From the NCBI RefSeq assembly GCF_000014805.1, contig NC_008570.1:2051001-2115000 (forward strand): a stretch of DNA of 64,000 bases. Direction: 5' to 3'. This document shows positions 35,266 to 44,862 of the stretch, one piece after another (the first letter of the stretch is position 1; the number at the start of each line of letters is the position of its first letter). The position numbers and the translations under genes are program-made. The notes beneath the pieces are model-generated. The model worked only from the letters and a program-made list of their open reading frames with translations. It was not told the DNA's origin and searched no databases. The DNA is from Aeromonas hydrophila subsp. hydrophila ATCC 7966 (GTDB taxonomy: Bacteria; Pseudomonadota; Gammaproteobacteria; Enterobacterales; Aeromonadaceae).

Positions 35266-36087
35266 TCAAAGCCCGGCCCAGCGTTTGAGGCTGTTGACCT
35301 GCACCCGCTGATCCGCCTGGGTGATATCGCCGCTGGCGCGCAGTGCCTTGAGGGCAACGGGCAGGGCTGCCCGCACTTCGCTGGCCGTCATGCCGGCCTG
35401 CAGGGCCGGGTGATAGGCAAGCTTGAGCAGCACGTAATCGAGCCCGGTCGGGAAGCTGTCGATGCTGTTGTCGTTGAAGATGGAGGGGAACACCTTGTCC
35501 GAATCGTTGGGCAACCCCATTACCTGGGTGAGCTCCTCCACCACGCAGTCGAGAAAGCGCCCCTTGGCCCGGCTGTAATCCACCGGAATGATGATGGTGG
35601 CGCGGGCCATCTCGCGGCGGGTATTGGTGGTGAAGTTGGCCATGCAGAGCCCCTCCTTGAGCGCCGTCTTGACGGAGGCATCCTGCCCCATGGTGCGCTT
35701 GGCCCAGTTCGCCATCTTAGCGCGTTCGGTCATGATCAGGGTGATGTTAGGCCGCTCGCTGACCAGGGCGATGGGACGACCTATGATGCCGGCCAGATGC
35801 TGGCTCTGTACCCTGACCACCTCGCTTTGCAGCGCCTTGTCGCCAAATTCGTTGACCAGCTTGAGCCGGATGGGCTGTTCCCAGCGGGAGAAGTGCACGT
35901 TCTGTTCGTGGCCGTACTCCCGCTTCATGGCGACCTCGAAGAAACTCTCGGTGAGATAGGCATCGCTCTGCCAACGCTCGGCGGCTTGCAGCCAGGGGCT
36001 CAGCAACAGGAGCACCACCAGCCAGCGGCCGAGCGGCCGGCGCCAGCCTGAGTGGCGCACGGCAAGGTAACGGCGCAATGAAATCAT
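35266..36087 (-). CDS. DUF2927-domain exported protein
   Basis: The function is unknown. The 273 aa product has an arginine-rich start, a hydrophobic signal segment (WLVVLLLLSPWLQAA) with likely cleavage near residue 36, and the DUF2927 core. The most conserved part is LDCVVEELTQVMGLPNDSDKVFPSIFND, where EE-x-x-Q and L-x-ND resemble a metallopeptidase-like active-site region. It is preceded by AAGGAGGAG. The next gene upstream on the same strand (36112-36633) ends 25 bases before it and also encodes a peptidase-like protein, so the two probably form an operon. Confidence 0.75.
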   Translation of the reverse strand: MISLRRYLAVRHSGWRRPLGRWLVVLLLLSPWLQAAERWQSDAYLTESFFEVAMKREYGHEQNVHFSRWEQPIRLKLVNEFGDKALQSEVVRVQSQHLAGIIGRPIALVSERPNITLIMTERAKMANWAKRTMGQDASVKTALKEGLCMANFTTNTRREMARATIIIPVDYSRAKGRFLDCVVEELTQVMGLPNDSDKVFPSIFNDNSIDSFPTGLDYVLLKLAYHPALQAGMTASEVRAALPVALKALRASGDITQADQRVQVNSLKRWAGL

Positions 36088-36111
36088 GTCTCCTCCTTGA
36101 AACAGTCGGGA

Positions 36112-36633
36112 TCAGCGCGTGGCCCGTTCGAGATCGCGCCAGGTGAGCCAGAGCCGCAGATCAAACTCCAGTTGATGATAGTCCGGCTCCATATGCTGAC
36201 AGAGCTGATAAAAGCCCTTGTTGTGATCCTTCTCCTTCAGGTGGGCCAGCTCGTGCACCACGATCATCTTCAGGAAGGCCGGGTGGGCCTCCTTGAACAG
36301 GGCGGCGATGCGGATCTCGTTCTTGGCCTTGAGCTTGCTGCCCTGCACCCGGCTCACATAGGTGTGCAGGCCGAGGGCATCCTTGATCACGTTGATCTTG
36401 CCGTCGAAGATCACCTTGGAAAGCGGCGCCGAGCTTTTCAGGTAGCGGTTCTTCAGCTCCATGGTGTAGGCGAGCAGCGCCTTGTCACTCTGGATGAGAT
36501 GGGTTTCTGGATAACGCTTGGCCAGCACGTCTCCCAGCTTGCCCGCCGCGATCAGCTGTTGCACCTGGGCCTTGAGGGGCTCGGGGTAGCCACCGAGGTA
36601 GGTCAGTTCCGCCATGTCTGCATTACTCGTCAT
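36112..36633 (-). CDS. YgjP-like zinc metallopeptidase-domain protein
   Basis: The 173 aa sequence belongs to the YgjP/WLM-like group of predicted cytoplasmic metallopeptidases. The zinc motif HELAH lies in VVHELAHLKEKDHNKGFYQLC, with the downstream histidine and glutamate typical of the family (DHNKGF, YHQLEFDLRLWL). There is no signal peptide. The start could also be the internal ATG at codon 7. It is followed 25 bases later by the DUF2927 gene. The substrate is unknown. Confidence 0.82.
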   Translation of the reverse strand: MTSNADMAELTYLGGYPEPLKAQVQQLIAAGKLGDVLAKRYPETHLIQSDKALLAYTMELKNRYLKSSAPLSKVIFDGKINVIKDALGLHTYVSRVQGSKLKAKNEIRIAALFKEAHPAFLKMIVVHELAHLKEKDHNKGFYQLCQHMEPDYHQLEFDLRLWLTWRDLERATR

Positions 36634-36712
36634 ATCAAAAGAGCGCCATTGTAGTCAGCGCGTCGCCGCTTGCCTACCGTTTCGGGCCTTGCCTGGGTTG
36701 GCGCAATGAAAA

Positions 36713-36738
36713 GGGCCGTCATCACGGGATGACGGCCC
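36713..36738 (-). terminator. Terminator of the GT39-like gene
   Basis: GGGCCGTCATC / GATGACGGCCC with a four-base loop is followed by TTTT on the minus strand, 18 bases beyond the stop at 36756. Confidence 0.88.
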
Positions 36739-36755
36739 TGTTCGGTCAAGGGGGC

Positions 36756-38399
36756 TCAACGCCTGCGATAGAGGCCCGGATCCACCTCTTCATACTGGCT
36801 CACCAGATATTGATAGAAGGCGAGACTGGAGGGCGAGCTCGGCTTCTTGAGCTCATCGGCCACCCGATCCGGCTTGGCGATGATGAACTTGGGACTCTGG
36901 CGCTTGAGGTCGGCCAGTACCCGCTCGCGCACGTCGTAGGGCGGGTTGACGTTGGCAAAGAACAGGTAGGCGGAGGCCGGCTGGCGATCGGTCCAGAGGT
37001 AATATTGCGGCTGGATGCCGTCTACCCAGATCTTGTCGGTGGGGCTGGTCTCGGCCTTGATCCGATCGACCCGTACCTGGGCCGGCGGGTTGAACGGCGT
37101 GCCCTTCAGGGTGCCTTCCCAGGCGTTGTTGAGCAGCAGGGCCAGCATGGCCAGCGAAGCGAGCCAGGGGGTGGCGCTGCGCACATCCCAGGCGCGCCAC
37201 AGGGGCACCAGGATGAGCACCGGCAGGGCCCACAACAGGCTGTTGCCGAGCACTTCACGCACCCGCTCCAGTGACCACTCCTTGGTGCTCCAGCCATAAC
37301 CCAGCTGCTGGGCCAGCAGCCAGCTGGCGGTCAGCACCACCAGCGAGATGCAGAGCAGGCCGAGGCCATCGGCCTGCTGTTCGCTGCGATCCAGCAGGCA
37401 GGCGAGCGGCAGCAGGGCCAGCGGCAGATAGAGCACATCGTAGTGATCAAACACGTGGCCGGAGACCGAGTTGGCGATCAGGGTGAAGATGACCCCGAAC
37501 AGGGTGGCGCACAGGGCCGGCAGATACCACTCCTGACGGCGTCCCATCATCAGCACGATGAAGGCGGGCAACAGCATGATAAGACCGGTGCGCAGCAGGC
37601 CGACGCTGCCCACATCCGGCGAGAAGCCATTGCCGTAGCTCCCCTCGAAGAAGATATCGAAGGCGTAGTATTTGAATTCGGCCAGCAGGTTGTGATGCTG
37701 GAAGTAGGCCAGCAGCGGGCCGCCAACCAGTGCCAGCCCCAGCAGGCTGGAGCAGAGCAGGGAGAGGGCGCAGCGCCACTGTTCGCGCAGGCACCAGTGG
37801 CAGAACAGCACCAGATACCAGGCACCCCAGAAGGCGCCGTTGTTGGTGCGCATCCAGGCAACGATGGCAAAGGTGAGCGCGGCCACCAGCGCCGGTCCCC
37901 AGCTGCAGCGCTTGTCCAGCAGCATGGTGATGAAGGCCCACTGGGCGATGAGGGCCAGATGGAAGGTCCAGTCTTCGGTCATGTTGCCGTAGTAGTAGCG
38001 GGTGCCGTAGAGCGCCAGTATCGCCAGCATGCTGCCGAGCCGGGCCCGCAGCGAGAGGCCGAGCTGGCCGAACGCCTGCCAGCTAGCCAGCAGCCCCAGC
38101 CAGCAGAGTGCCCACTCCAGCAGCCAGATCCCGAAGAAGCCACCGACGCCGTAGCCGAGGGCGTCGAGGGCGAAGATCATGGGGCCCTTGATGTCGATCA
38201 TGTCCCGGTAAAGCACGCCCCCTTCGCTCCACATCTTGCCCATCACTGCAAACAGCGAGGCGTCAAAGCCTGGCGCCATGCCGTGGAACAGCGGGTTGCG
38301 CAGGCAGAACAGCAAGGCCAGCAAGCCGGTGAGCAGGATCACCAGCGGCCGCAGGCCCGGATTGACGCGAGGAGGGGTAAAACGGATGGCATGATTCAT
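36756..38399 (-). CDS. GT39-like multi-pass membrane protein
   Basis: The 547 aa protein has about eleven hydrophobic segments and a soluble C-terminal portion (from about residue 440), the layout of lipid-linked-sugar glycosyltransferases of the ArnT/PMT type. An acidic residue in the first periplasmic loop (GFDASLF) and a following YRDMIDIKGP segment are consistent with that family, but no specific substrate can be read. I start at the ATG at 38399, which gives MNHAIRF before the first helix; the frame extends to 38468. It is monocistronic, with a good terminator. Confidence 0.65.
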   Translation of the reverse strand: MNHAIRFTPPRVNPGLRPLVILLTGLLALLFCLRNPLFHGMAPGFDASLFAVMGKMWSEGGVLYRDMIDIKGPMIFALDALGYGVGGFFGIWLLEWALCWLGLLASWQAFGQLGLSLRARLGSMLAILALYGTRYYYGNMTEDWTFHLALIAQWAFITMLLDKRCSWGPALVAALTFAIVAWMRTNNGAFWGAWYLVLFCHWCLREQWRCALSLLCSSLLGLALVGGPLLAYFQHHNLLAEFKYYAFDIFFEGSYGNGFSPDVGSVGLLRTGLIMLLPAFIVLMMGRRQEWYLPALCATLFGVIFTLIANSVSGHVFDHYDVLYLPLALLPLACLLDRSEQQADGLGLLCISLVVLTASWLLAQQLGYGWSTKEWSLERVREVLGNSLLWALPVLILVPLWRAWDVRSATPWLASLAMLALLLNNAWEGTLKGTPFNPPAQVRVDRIKAETSPTDKIWVDGIQPQYYLWTDRQPASAYLFFANVNPPYDVRERVLADLKRQSPKFIIAKPDRVADELKKPSSPSSLAFYQYLVSQYEEVDPGLYRRR

Positions 38400-38504
38400 G
38401 GGTGACCTGTTCCTGCTGGGAAGTCTCGAAAGCGGGCCTATCTTGCCGAGCCTGACAGCACGATGCAATGGGCGAGGGGAATGTGCTTGAAATAATTTGT
38501 AAAA

Positions 38505-38589
38505 GTGCCGCTTTACGGCATGAAAGCGGCACGTTTTCTGACAAAACCGGCTAAAGCGACCTGGCGGGCCATCGCCAAGTGGCCCGCCA
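38505..38589 (-). terminator. Double hairpin after the nucleotidase-like gene
   Basis: The first stem is CTGGCGGGCCA / TGGCCCGCCAG (38560-38589). Beyond it lies GTGCCGCTTT / AAAGCGGCAC (38505-38532), followed by TTTT on the minus strand. Both lie directly downstream of the minus-strand gene that ends at 38595. Confidence 0.75.
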
Positions 38590-38594
38590 GATCC

Positions 38595-40253
38595 TTACCG
38601 GGTAGACGGCCCCTGATACTCCACCAGTGCCGGCGCAGCGGCGAGTTCGGGCAGGTAGCGAGCCCAACGGATGAAGGCATCCGCCAGGGTGATGCCGAGC
38701 TCCTGGTTGTGCTGGGTCAGGGTGCGGGCCAGCGCGGTGTAGCCCTCCTTGCCGGAGGCGGTGTAGGCGCTGGAAACCCCCCGATAGATGGCGTCGGCCT
38801 CGACCGGCTGCCACTGGCCGGGGGCGCGCTCCCACTCCAGCCGGGTGATCCGGCGCCCCTTGGGCTGGTCTGCCTGATAACAGAAGCGCACGCCGGCGGT
38901 ATAGGGGAAGCTGCCGCTGCCATTGCCCGTCACGCCGTTGTTGGTGGCGTTGTCGATGGCCCCCTCCAGCGCCTCGGCCAGTTCATGGCCGTGCACCCGA
39001 TAGAGGGTGAGCGGGATGGCGAACGGCAGCAGGCGGCCGGCGATGTCCGCTTCGCTGAGCGGCCCGGGCTCGAGGGAGCAGCGCACTCCGCCGGCATTGT
39101 GCAGGGCGAAGTCCACCTGACCGACCTGCTCGCGGGCCCCGGCCAGCATGGCGCAGGCCACCAGGGGCGCCACCTGGCTGCCGGCCGGCAGGCAGGCATC
39201 GGGCAGCCGCTGATGGTGCAGCGGCCCGCCAAGGTGGGTCACGATGCGCTGGGTCATGGTCTCGAGCTCGGGCCGGTAGCGTTTGGCCAGCAGTTGCTCG
39301 AGCGCGGGCGCCGGCTCGCAAAAATGTAGCCCGGCCGGCGGCGTCGAGGCAAACGGCCAGGGCTGCCAGGGCAGCCACTCCAGCTGGCCACGGCTGCGAG
39401 CTACCCGGCCGTGCTGGTCAAACGTCAGTTCGCACACCCCGAGGCAGAGGGCGCTGTGGGCGGCGTGCAGGATGGCGACACCGTTTCGCATCAACGGATA
39501 GCTGCCCTCGCTCGCCAGACCCAGCGGCGCCAGATCCCCCAGCAGGCTGTGGGTGTGGCCACCGATGATGAGGCTGAGCTCGGGGAAACGCTCGGCCAGC
39601 AGTTTGTCCTGCTCCAGCCCAAGGTGGCTGAGCAGAATGATGTGGCGGATGCCGGCGGTCTTGATCTCTGCCAGTGCTGCCTTCAGGGTCTGCTCGATGC
39701 CGTGAAAGCGGGTATGGGGATCGGGGCTGGCGATGGCGGCCATCTGCGGCAGCGTGATGCCGAGCAGGGCGAAGGGCACGCCGTCGATGCTGCGCTGGTG
39801 CCAGGGACGGCTGGCATCATACAACTGGGGCAGACCGCGCAGTCGCAGCGGGGCGTCGGCGGGCTCCTGACTGCTGTCGAGGTTGGCGGCCAGCACCGGA
39901 AAGTCGAGCTGGCGCAAAAACTCCACCAGCGGCCCGTTGCCCAGATCGAACTCGTGATTGCCGATCACCATGGCGTCCGGTCGCAGCAGGCTCAGCAGGT
40001 CGGCGTTGGCGCGCCCCTTGAAGCGGTTGAAATAGAGCGAACCCTGGAAGGTGTCACCGCCGTGCAGGAACAGGCAGGTCTGGCCCGCCGCATCGGCCTG
40101 TCGGCGCAAGGTGTTGAGCCGGGTCAGGATGCGGGCGTAGCCACCACACTGGGTGCGCCACTCGGACTCGCCTGCGGGGGCGAAGCGCATGGGGGCGCCA
40201 TCGAAATGGGAGTGGCAGTCACTGAAGTGGGCAAGTTGAACCGTAATACTCAT
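38595..40253 (-). CDS. 5'-nucleotidase / UshA-like metallophosphoesterase
   Basis: It should hydrolyse phosphate esters such as nucleotides with a two-metal centre. The 552 aa protein has all phosphoesterase blocks: FSDCHSH, HGGDTFQGSLYFN, IGNHEFDLG, LLSHLGLEQD, IIGGHTHSLLG. The C-terminal substrate domain (FALHNAGGVRC and VSSAYTASGKEGYTAL) is also present. Unlike UshA it has no signal peptide, since the first motif begins at residue 8, so a cytoplasmic location is likely. The start follows AGGACCGAG. Confidence 0.88.
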   Translation of the reverse strand: MSITVQLAHFSDCHSHFDGAPMRFAPAGESEWRTQCGGYARILTRLNTLRRQADAAGQTCLFLHGGDTFQGSLYFNRFKGRANADLLSLLRPDAMVIGNHEFDLGNGPLVEFLRQLDFPVLAANLDSSQEPADAPLRLRGLPQLYDASRPWHQRSIDGVPFALLGITLPQMAAIASPDPHTRFHGIEQTLKAALAEIKTAGIRHIILLSHLGLEQDKLLAERFPELSLIIGGHTHSLLGDLAPLGLASEGSYPLMRNGVAILHAAHSALCLGVCELTFDQHGRVARSRGQLEWLPWQPWPFASTPPAGLHFCEPAPALEQLLAKRYRPELETMTQRIVTHLGGPLHHQRLPDACLPAGSQVAPLVACAMLAGAREQVGQVDFALHNAGGVRCSLEPGPLSEADIAGRLLPFAIPLTLYRVHGHELAEALEGAIDNATNNGVTGNGSGSFPYTAGVRFCYQADQPKGRRITRLEWERAPGQWQPVEADAIYRGVSSAYTASGKEGYTALARTLTQHNQELGITLADAFIRWARYLPELAAAPALVEYQGPSTR

Positions 40254-40383
40254 CTCGGTCCTCCTTAGAGAAAAAAGAGCACCGAGTCTACTCCAATGGC
40301 GGGGGGAGATACCAGCCCGGCGGCAGGCCGGGCTGGTAGAGTGAGGGAGAGGCAGGGCATCCGCTCAGGGAGCCCCGGTCAAT

Positions 40384-41736
40384 TTAGGCGGGCACCATGA
40401 TCTGGGTGGCGAGGATCACCACCAGCAGGCCGACCGCGACCGGCACCGAGGTGCGCTTGACCACTTCGAACGGCGAGAGGTTGCCCATCCCCGCACAGGC
40501 GACCACCACCCCGGAAACCGGCGAGATGGTGCGGCCCAGGTTGGAGGCCTGCAGCATGGGGATCACCAGGTAGGCGGGGTTGACGCCGAGGCTGGTGGCG
40601 AGATGGGGAATAAGCTCCACGAAGGCATAGAAGGGAGCGTTGCCGGAACCCGTGGTAAAGGCGGCCAGGGTGGTGATGACCACCAGCACCAGCATGATGA
40701 CGATGCCGCCGGTACCAAAGCTCTGGGCCAGATCCAGGAGGTTGGCGATGAAGCCGAGCCCCATCAATCCCTGAGCAAACACCCCGGCACCCACCAGCAG
40801 CATCACCACGCCGGCGAAGGCATCGGCCATGCTGCGCCAGCATACCTGCAGCCCGTCCAGTAGCTCTTTGCCGTTGCGCTTGCGGGCCAGCTCCATCAGG
40901 GCAGCCAGCACCAGGCAGATGACGATGATGGTGACGATGTCGAGCTTGGGCCCGAGTTTGCCGTCAAACAGCAGCACCCCGATGATGGGGGTAAAGGGCA
41001 GGATGGCGTAGAAGCCGGGGGCATCGGTGATGAGATCGCTCGGGGCGACCGCCTCGTTGTGCTCGCCGGCCTTCTGATCCAGATAACGCTGCCAGAAGAA
41101 GTGGGTCACCGCCATGGCGGCGATGGCCACCAGCGAGATGGGCAGGGTCAGCTTGAAGGCAAAATCGAGCAGCTCCATGTTGGCGGCCTGGGCGGCCATC
41201 ACCACGTCCCCGGAGGTGGGGGCCAGGATGATGGCGGCCGGTGAGGCACATACCGCCGCCGCGGCGCCACGGGAGATCCCCATGTTGACCATCAGCGGGA
41301 ACAGGGTGGCCATCAAGAGCACGCCGAGGCCGGTGGCGGAGCTCACCGCCAGCGACATGGCGCAGGCCACCAGATAGGCGGCAACCAGCAGGATGTAGGG
41401 AGACTTGATGATGCCAAGCGGCTTGCTGGCCAGCTTCACCAAAATGGTGTTGGCGCCGATGTGGCTCATGTAGCCGGCGAAGCCGCACAGCACCATGATC
41501 AGCATGCCGAGGCCACCGCCCCGATCCACCAGCAGGAAGCGCACGTATTCGAAGATGTCGGTGGCCACGTGGCCGGTGGAGGTGACGCTGGTGGGCAGCA
41601 CCGCCTTGCCCATCAGGGCGGTGATCGCCAGCAGCAGCAAGCCGCCGCTGAGCAACACCCCGGTGGCCGAGTAGCCCTTGAAGATGTAGCGACCCACAGC
41701 CAGGGTGACCAGGGTGCCGATAAGGAGTTCCATCAT
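40384..41736 (-). CDS. dcuC: DcuC-type anaerobic C4-dicarboxylate carrier
   Basis: DcuC-family carriers export succinate, or exchange it, during fermentation. The 450 aa protein has about twelve transmembrane segments and family blocks such as GFAGYMSHIGANTILVKLASKP, SPAAIILAPTSGDVVMAA, AAFTTGSGNAPFYAF and NLGRTISPVSGVVVACAGM. Two consecutive ATGs begin it, behind AGGA. I saw no clear FNR site upstream, although anaerobic control is expected from the family. Confidence 0.9.
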   Translation of the reverse strand: MMELLIGTLVTLAVGRYIFKGYSATGVLLSGGLLLLAITALMGKAVLPTSVTSTGHVATDIFEYVRFLLVDRGGGLGMLIMVLCGFAGYMSHIGANTILVKLASKPLGIIKSPYILLVAAYLVACAMSLAVSSATGLGVLLMATLFPLMVNMGISRGAAAAVCASPAAIILAPTSGDVVMAAQAANMELLDFAFKLTLPISLVAIAAMAVTHFFWQRYLDQKAGEHNEAVAPSDLITDAPGFYAILPFTPIIGVLLFDGKLGPKLDIVTIIVICLVLAALMELARKRNGKELLDGLQVCWRSMADAFAGVVMLLVGAGVFAQGLMGLGFIANLLDLAQSFGTGGIVIMLVLVVITTLAAFTTGSGNAPFYAFVELIPHLATSLGVNPAYLVIPMLQASNLGRTISPVSGVVVACAGMGNLSPFEVVKRTSVPVAVGLLVVILATQIMVPA

Positions 41737-42065
41737 AGAGTGAGTTCCTGAGTACGAATGAAGGTGGATGCATTCCTGGCGTCAACTTGGAGGTTAATCT
41801 GGCCAATCCCGAAATGTATCGACATAAAACTCGGCGATTATTATCCAATAAGGGGTATCTCACCATGATGTTGCGCATCACTTGTGATCTTGCTTGCAAA
41901 TCAATGGCTGTGCGGGGTTGCGACTTGTCAACCTGACACTTAGGCTTTGTGACGGGAGTAGGTGACAGTCGCGGGGATCGCGGTTAATCTCCTGCTTCGA
42001 GTATTAATGCGTTGATTATTAATTAAAATAACAACCCCGCCAGCAACGAGGTCAAGGCAGCAGAG
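41737..42065. other. Divergent intergenic region between dcuC and the DUF922 gene
   Basis: These 329 bases hold no gene that I can support. They must contain the two divergent promoters. The part next to the DUF922 gene is AT-rich (around 42000-42035). A short dyad ATCAC-TT-GTGAT lies at 41877-41888, but I could not match it to a known operator. Confidence 0.5.
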
Positions 42066-42671
42066 ATGGGAATGGTCAGCAAAGTTTTCATGGTGGCATT
42101 GATGTTGTTCGCCGCCACGGCCGGGGCCGAGAGTTCCCATTACACCGGTATCAAGGCGGTGCCTGACATCAAGGTCGACTTTCAGTTTTATCGGGTATCC
42201 GGGCCGGATGTGGCGAGCCTGGCACGTCAGATGACCAGCGCGGGCACAGCCCGGGCCAACGGCCACATCGGCATGGCCAGTTACCAACTCTCCTGGCAGT
42301 TGCAGACCCGTCCCGAGGCGCAGCGCTGCGAGCTGGAACAGGTCAGGGTCACTACCCGGATCAAGGTGATGGTGCCGAACTGGATGGACAAGGCCAAGGC
42401 CTCCGCCGCCGAGCGCCAGAAGTGGGACAAGCTGGTGGCCGCCATGTTCGATTACGAGAGTCGCCACAAAGACATACTGCTGGAGAGCGTGAGCCAGCTC
42501 GGCATCCAGCTGGCGCAACTGCCGGTGGAGCGCGACTGCGCCGCCCTGGAATATCAGGCCTGGCAACGGGGGCAGGGGGTGCTGGCCAGCTCGCGCCAGC
42601 GTTTCAGCCAGTTGCAGCAGCAGACCGATCACGGTCGCAAGCTGGGGCTTAACTGGCCAAAGGGCATCTGA
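42066..42671 (+). CDS. DUF922-type exported protein
   Basis: DUF922 proteins are annotated as putative zinc-dependent proteases, with no proven role. The 201 aa product has a signal peptide (VFMVALMLFAATAGA, cleaved near residue 21). The mature protein fits the family: YRVSGPDVASLARQM, GMASYQLSWQL, a charged central helix, and FDYESRHKDILLES. Cysteines in RCELEQVR and ERDCAALEY may form a disulphide. AAGG lies eight bases before the ATG. A strong terminator follows. Confidence 0.65.
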   Translation: MGMVSKVFMVALMLFAATAGAESSHYTGIKAVPDIKVDFQFYRVSGPDVASLARQMTSAGTARANGHIGMASYQLSWQLQTRPEAQRCELEQVRVTTRIKVMVPNWMDKAKASAAERQKWDKLVAAMFDYESRHKDILLESVSQLGIQLAQLPVERDCAALEYQAWQRGQGVLASSRQRFSQLQQQTDHGRKLGLNWPKGI

Positions 42672-42690
42672 GCCCGACAGGATTTGAGCG

Positions 42691-42726
42691 AACAAAAAGG
42701 GCTCCCGTCGGGGAGCCCTTTTTGTT
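42691..42726. terminator. Bidirectional terminator between the DUF922 gene and mnmC
   Basis: AACAAAAAGGGCTCCC / GGGAGCCCTTTTTGTT with loop GTCG gives A- and T-tracts for both convergent genes. Confidence 0.93.
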
Positions 42727-42753
42727 GTTGCGTCTTGCCGAGCATCTAAATGC

Positions 42754-44772
42754 TCACTGGAGCGGCTTGCCCTTGAGCAGCTTGCGCACCCAGTAGCGGG
42801 CCGGGTGGAGCGCCTCCAGCAGATCGGCCGCCAGCGGCAGCGGATCGCCGCAGATCTCGCTGGCCAGCAGCTCGCCGCAAAGGGGCGCCGAGCAGAGCCC
42901 CCGCGAGCCGAGTGCCCCCAGCACATAGAGGCCGGGATGCAGCGGCAACGGCGCGGCGTTTTGCTGATCGCCCTGCAGTCCGGCGTAGTGATCCGCCAGC
43001 TTGGCCAAGCTGGCTACTGGCCCCACCACCGGCAGGTGATCCCGGCTGGCACTGCGCACGCCGACCCGGGCCTGATTGCCACTCACATCCACCTCGGCGG
43101 GCCAGGCCTGCTGCGGCAGGCAGGCTTGCAGTCGCGCCTGGTTCTGGGCCTGCTCGTCGGCGCGAAACTCGAGATCGGTCTGGTTGCGGCCATAGCTGGC
43201 GCCGATGCAGTGGTGATCGTGGTGGGCCGGAGTGAGGTAGCCATCGTAACAGAGCACGGTGTTGAGCTTGCTCAAGCTCACCGAGGTCGGCACATGGCTC
43301 ACCTGGCCACGCACCGGATAGAGCGGCAGCTCGGCAAAGGGGATGAGCGCAGGCAACTGATGGCCGGCGGCCACCACCAGATTGGGGGCTTGCCAGCGGC
43401 GCCCGTCACGACTTTCGACCTGCCAGCCATCGGCCTGTTCGGCCATGGCGACCACCTCGGTATTGAAAACCACTTCAAGCAGTCCACTGGCTTGTGCTTC
43501 CTTGATGGCGGCGCGGGTGAGATCCGCCGGACAGAGCCAGCCCCCCTGCGGATAGCTGACACCACCGTGACCACAGGGCAGGCCGACCACTTGCTCAGCT
43601 TCTGGTTCGGAAAGTACCTGCATCAGCTCGGGCGGGAAGGGGCCTTGCGCCATCTTGGCCAGCTTGGCGGCGGACTTGTCGTCATAGCCGAGCTGGGTGA
43701 CGCCGCACAACGAGAAGGCGACGGGGTGGCGCTTGGCCAGGGCCAGCAGTCGGCTTCTGGCGAAGCCGAAGGCCAGCGAATAGAAGCGCGACAGGACATC
43801 GTGCTCGCCATTGAGCAGCGGGTAGAGGGCTCCCTGCCGGTTGCCGGAGGCGCCAGTCGCCGGCTCGCCATCCTGGCACAAGAGCGTCACCCTGCGGCCC
43901 CGCTCCACCAAGGAAAGCGCCGTCATGGCCGAGGCGATGCCGCCCCCGATGATCAGCACCTCGCCCGCGCGGCCGGCGGGTCTGGCATACCAGGGGGCGA
44001 TGGTCTGCTGTGGCTGTTTCTCTGCACGCTCCCCGGCCAACATCTCCCGCTTGCTGCCATGCCCTTTCACCTTTTGCATGGCAAAACCGGCGGCAATCAG
44101 GCCGCGGCGCACGAAGCCGGCACAGGTAAAGGTGGCGATGGTGGCGTGGGGACGCGCGAGGCGGGCCAGACCGTCGAACAATGCTTGTGTCCACATCTCC
44201 GGGTTCTTGGCGGGGGAGAAGCCATCCAGATACCAAGCGTCCACCAGCCCGTCTGCCGGGTGGGGCACCTGGGGCAGCATCTCCTTGATGTCGCCAAACC
44301 AGAGATCGAGCCGGATCCGGCCGCCGGCAAAGAGCAGCCGATGACAGCCTGCGACGGGCAGCGGCCACTGCTCGATGAGGGGCTGGCTGAAGGTGGCGAG
44401 CTCGGGCCAGGCGGCCAGCGCCTTGCGCAGATCCTCCCGGGTCAGCGGGTATTTTTCGAAGCTGATGAAGTGGAGGCGGGCACCGTTGCCGGATTGGGGC
44501 GCCTGTTCCAGAAAGGCGGCCATTGTCGCCAGAAAGTTAAGACCTGTGCCGAAACCTGTCTCACCTATCACGAAAATGTCACTATCGTGATGCGAAAATC
44601 GCGCTGGCAGCCGATTTTGCTGCAAAAAGACGTAGCGGGTTTCACTTAGACCGTTATCATTGGAAAAGTACACATCCCCGAACTCACTGGAGACTGGAGT
44701 TCCCGCTTCATTCCAGTCCAATCGGGCATGATGTAAGGATGTTTGACTCACGTTTTCCTCTGCTCGCGTCAC
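42754..44772 (-). CDS. mnmC: MnmC, bifunctional tRNA wobble-uridine enzyme
   Basis: MnmC completes the mnm5s2U34 modification of tRNA. Its FAD domain removes the carboxymethyl group and its methyltransferase domain adds the methyl. The 672 aa protein shows the N-terminal methyltransferase ([30 protein letters not shown]), then a FAD-dependent oxidase with Rossmann motif [17 protein letters not shown] and the C-terminal GLRSRGL-type segment ([14 protein letters not shown]). It is divergent from fabB, as in E. coli. Confidence 0.96.
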   Translation of the reverse strand: MTRAEENVSQTSLHHARLDWNEAGTPVSSEFGDVYFSNDNGLSETRYVFLQQNRLPARFSHHDSDIFVIGETGFGTGLNFLATMAAFLEQAPQSGNGARLHFISFEKYPLTREDLRKALAAWPELATFSQPLIEQWPLPVAGCHRLLFAGGRIRLDLWFGDIKEMLPQVPHPADGLVDAWYLDGFSPAKNPEMWTQALFDGLARLARPHATIATFTCAGFVRRGLIAAGFAMQKVKGHGSKREMLAGERAEKQPQQTIAPWYARPAGRAGEVLIIGGGIASAMTALSLVERGRRVTLLCQDGEPATGASGNRQGALYPLLNGEHDVLSRFYSLAFGFARSRLLALAKRHPVAFSLCGVTQLGYDDKSAAKLAKMAQGPFPPELMQVLSEPEAEQVVGLPCGHGGVSYPQGGWLCPADLTRAAIKEAQASGLLEVVFNTEVVAMAEQADGWQVESRDGRRWQAPNLVVAAGHQLPALIPFAELPLYPVRGQVSHVPTSVSLSKLNTVLCYDGYLTPAHHDHHCIGASYGRNQTDLEFRADEQAQNQARLQACLPQQAWPAEVDVSGNQARVGVRSASRDHLPVVGPVASLAKLADHYAGLQGDQQNAAPLPLHPGLYVLGALGSRGLCSAPLCGELLASEICGDPLPLAADLLEALHPARYWVRKLLKGKPLQ

Positions 44773-44862
44773 AAAATCGCGGGCATTCTACGTGAAAGCA
44801 GACCAGTTTGGCAGCCGAAAGCGGGTAGACTTGGCGCCAGTTTTTCCAGACGAGATGAATTA

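Noticed and set aside
41870..41895. Short dyad ATCAC-TT-GTGAT near dcuC as a possible FNR or CRP site
   Set aside because: The arms are too short and the half-site spacing fits neither the FNR nor the CRP consensus.
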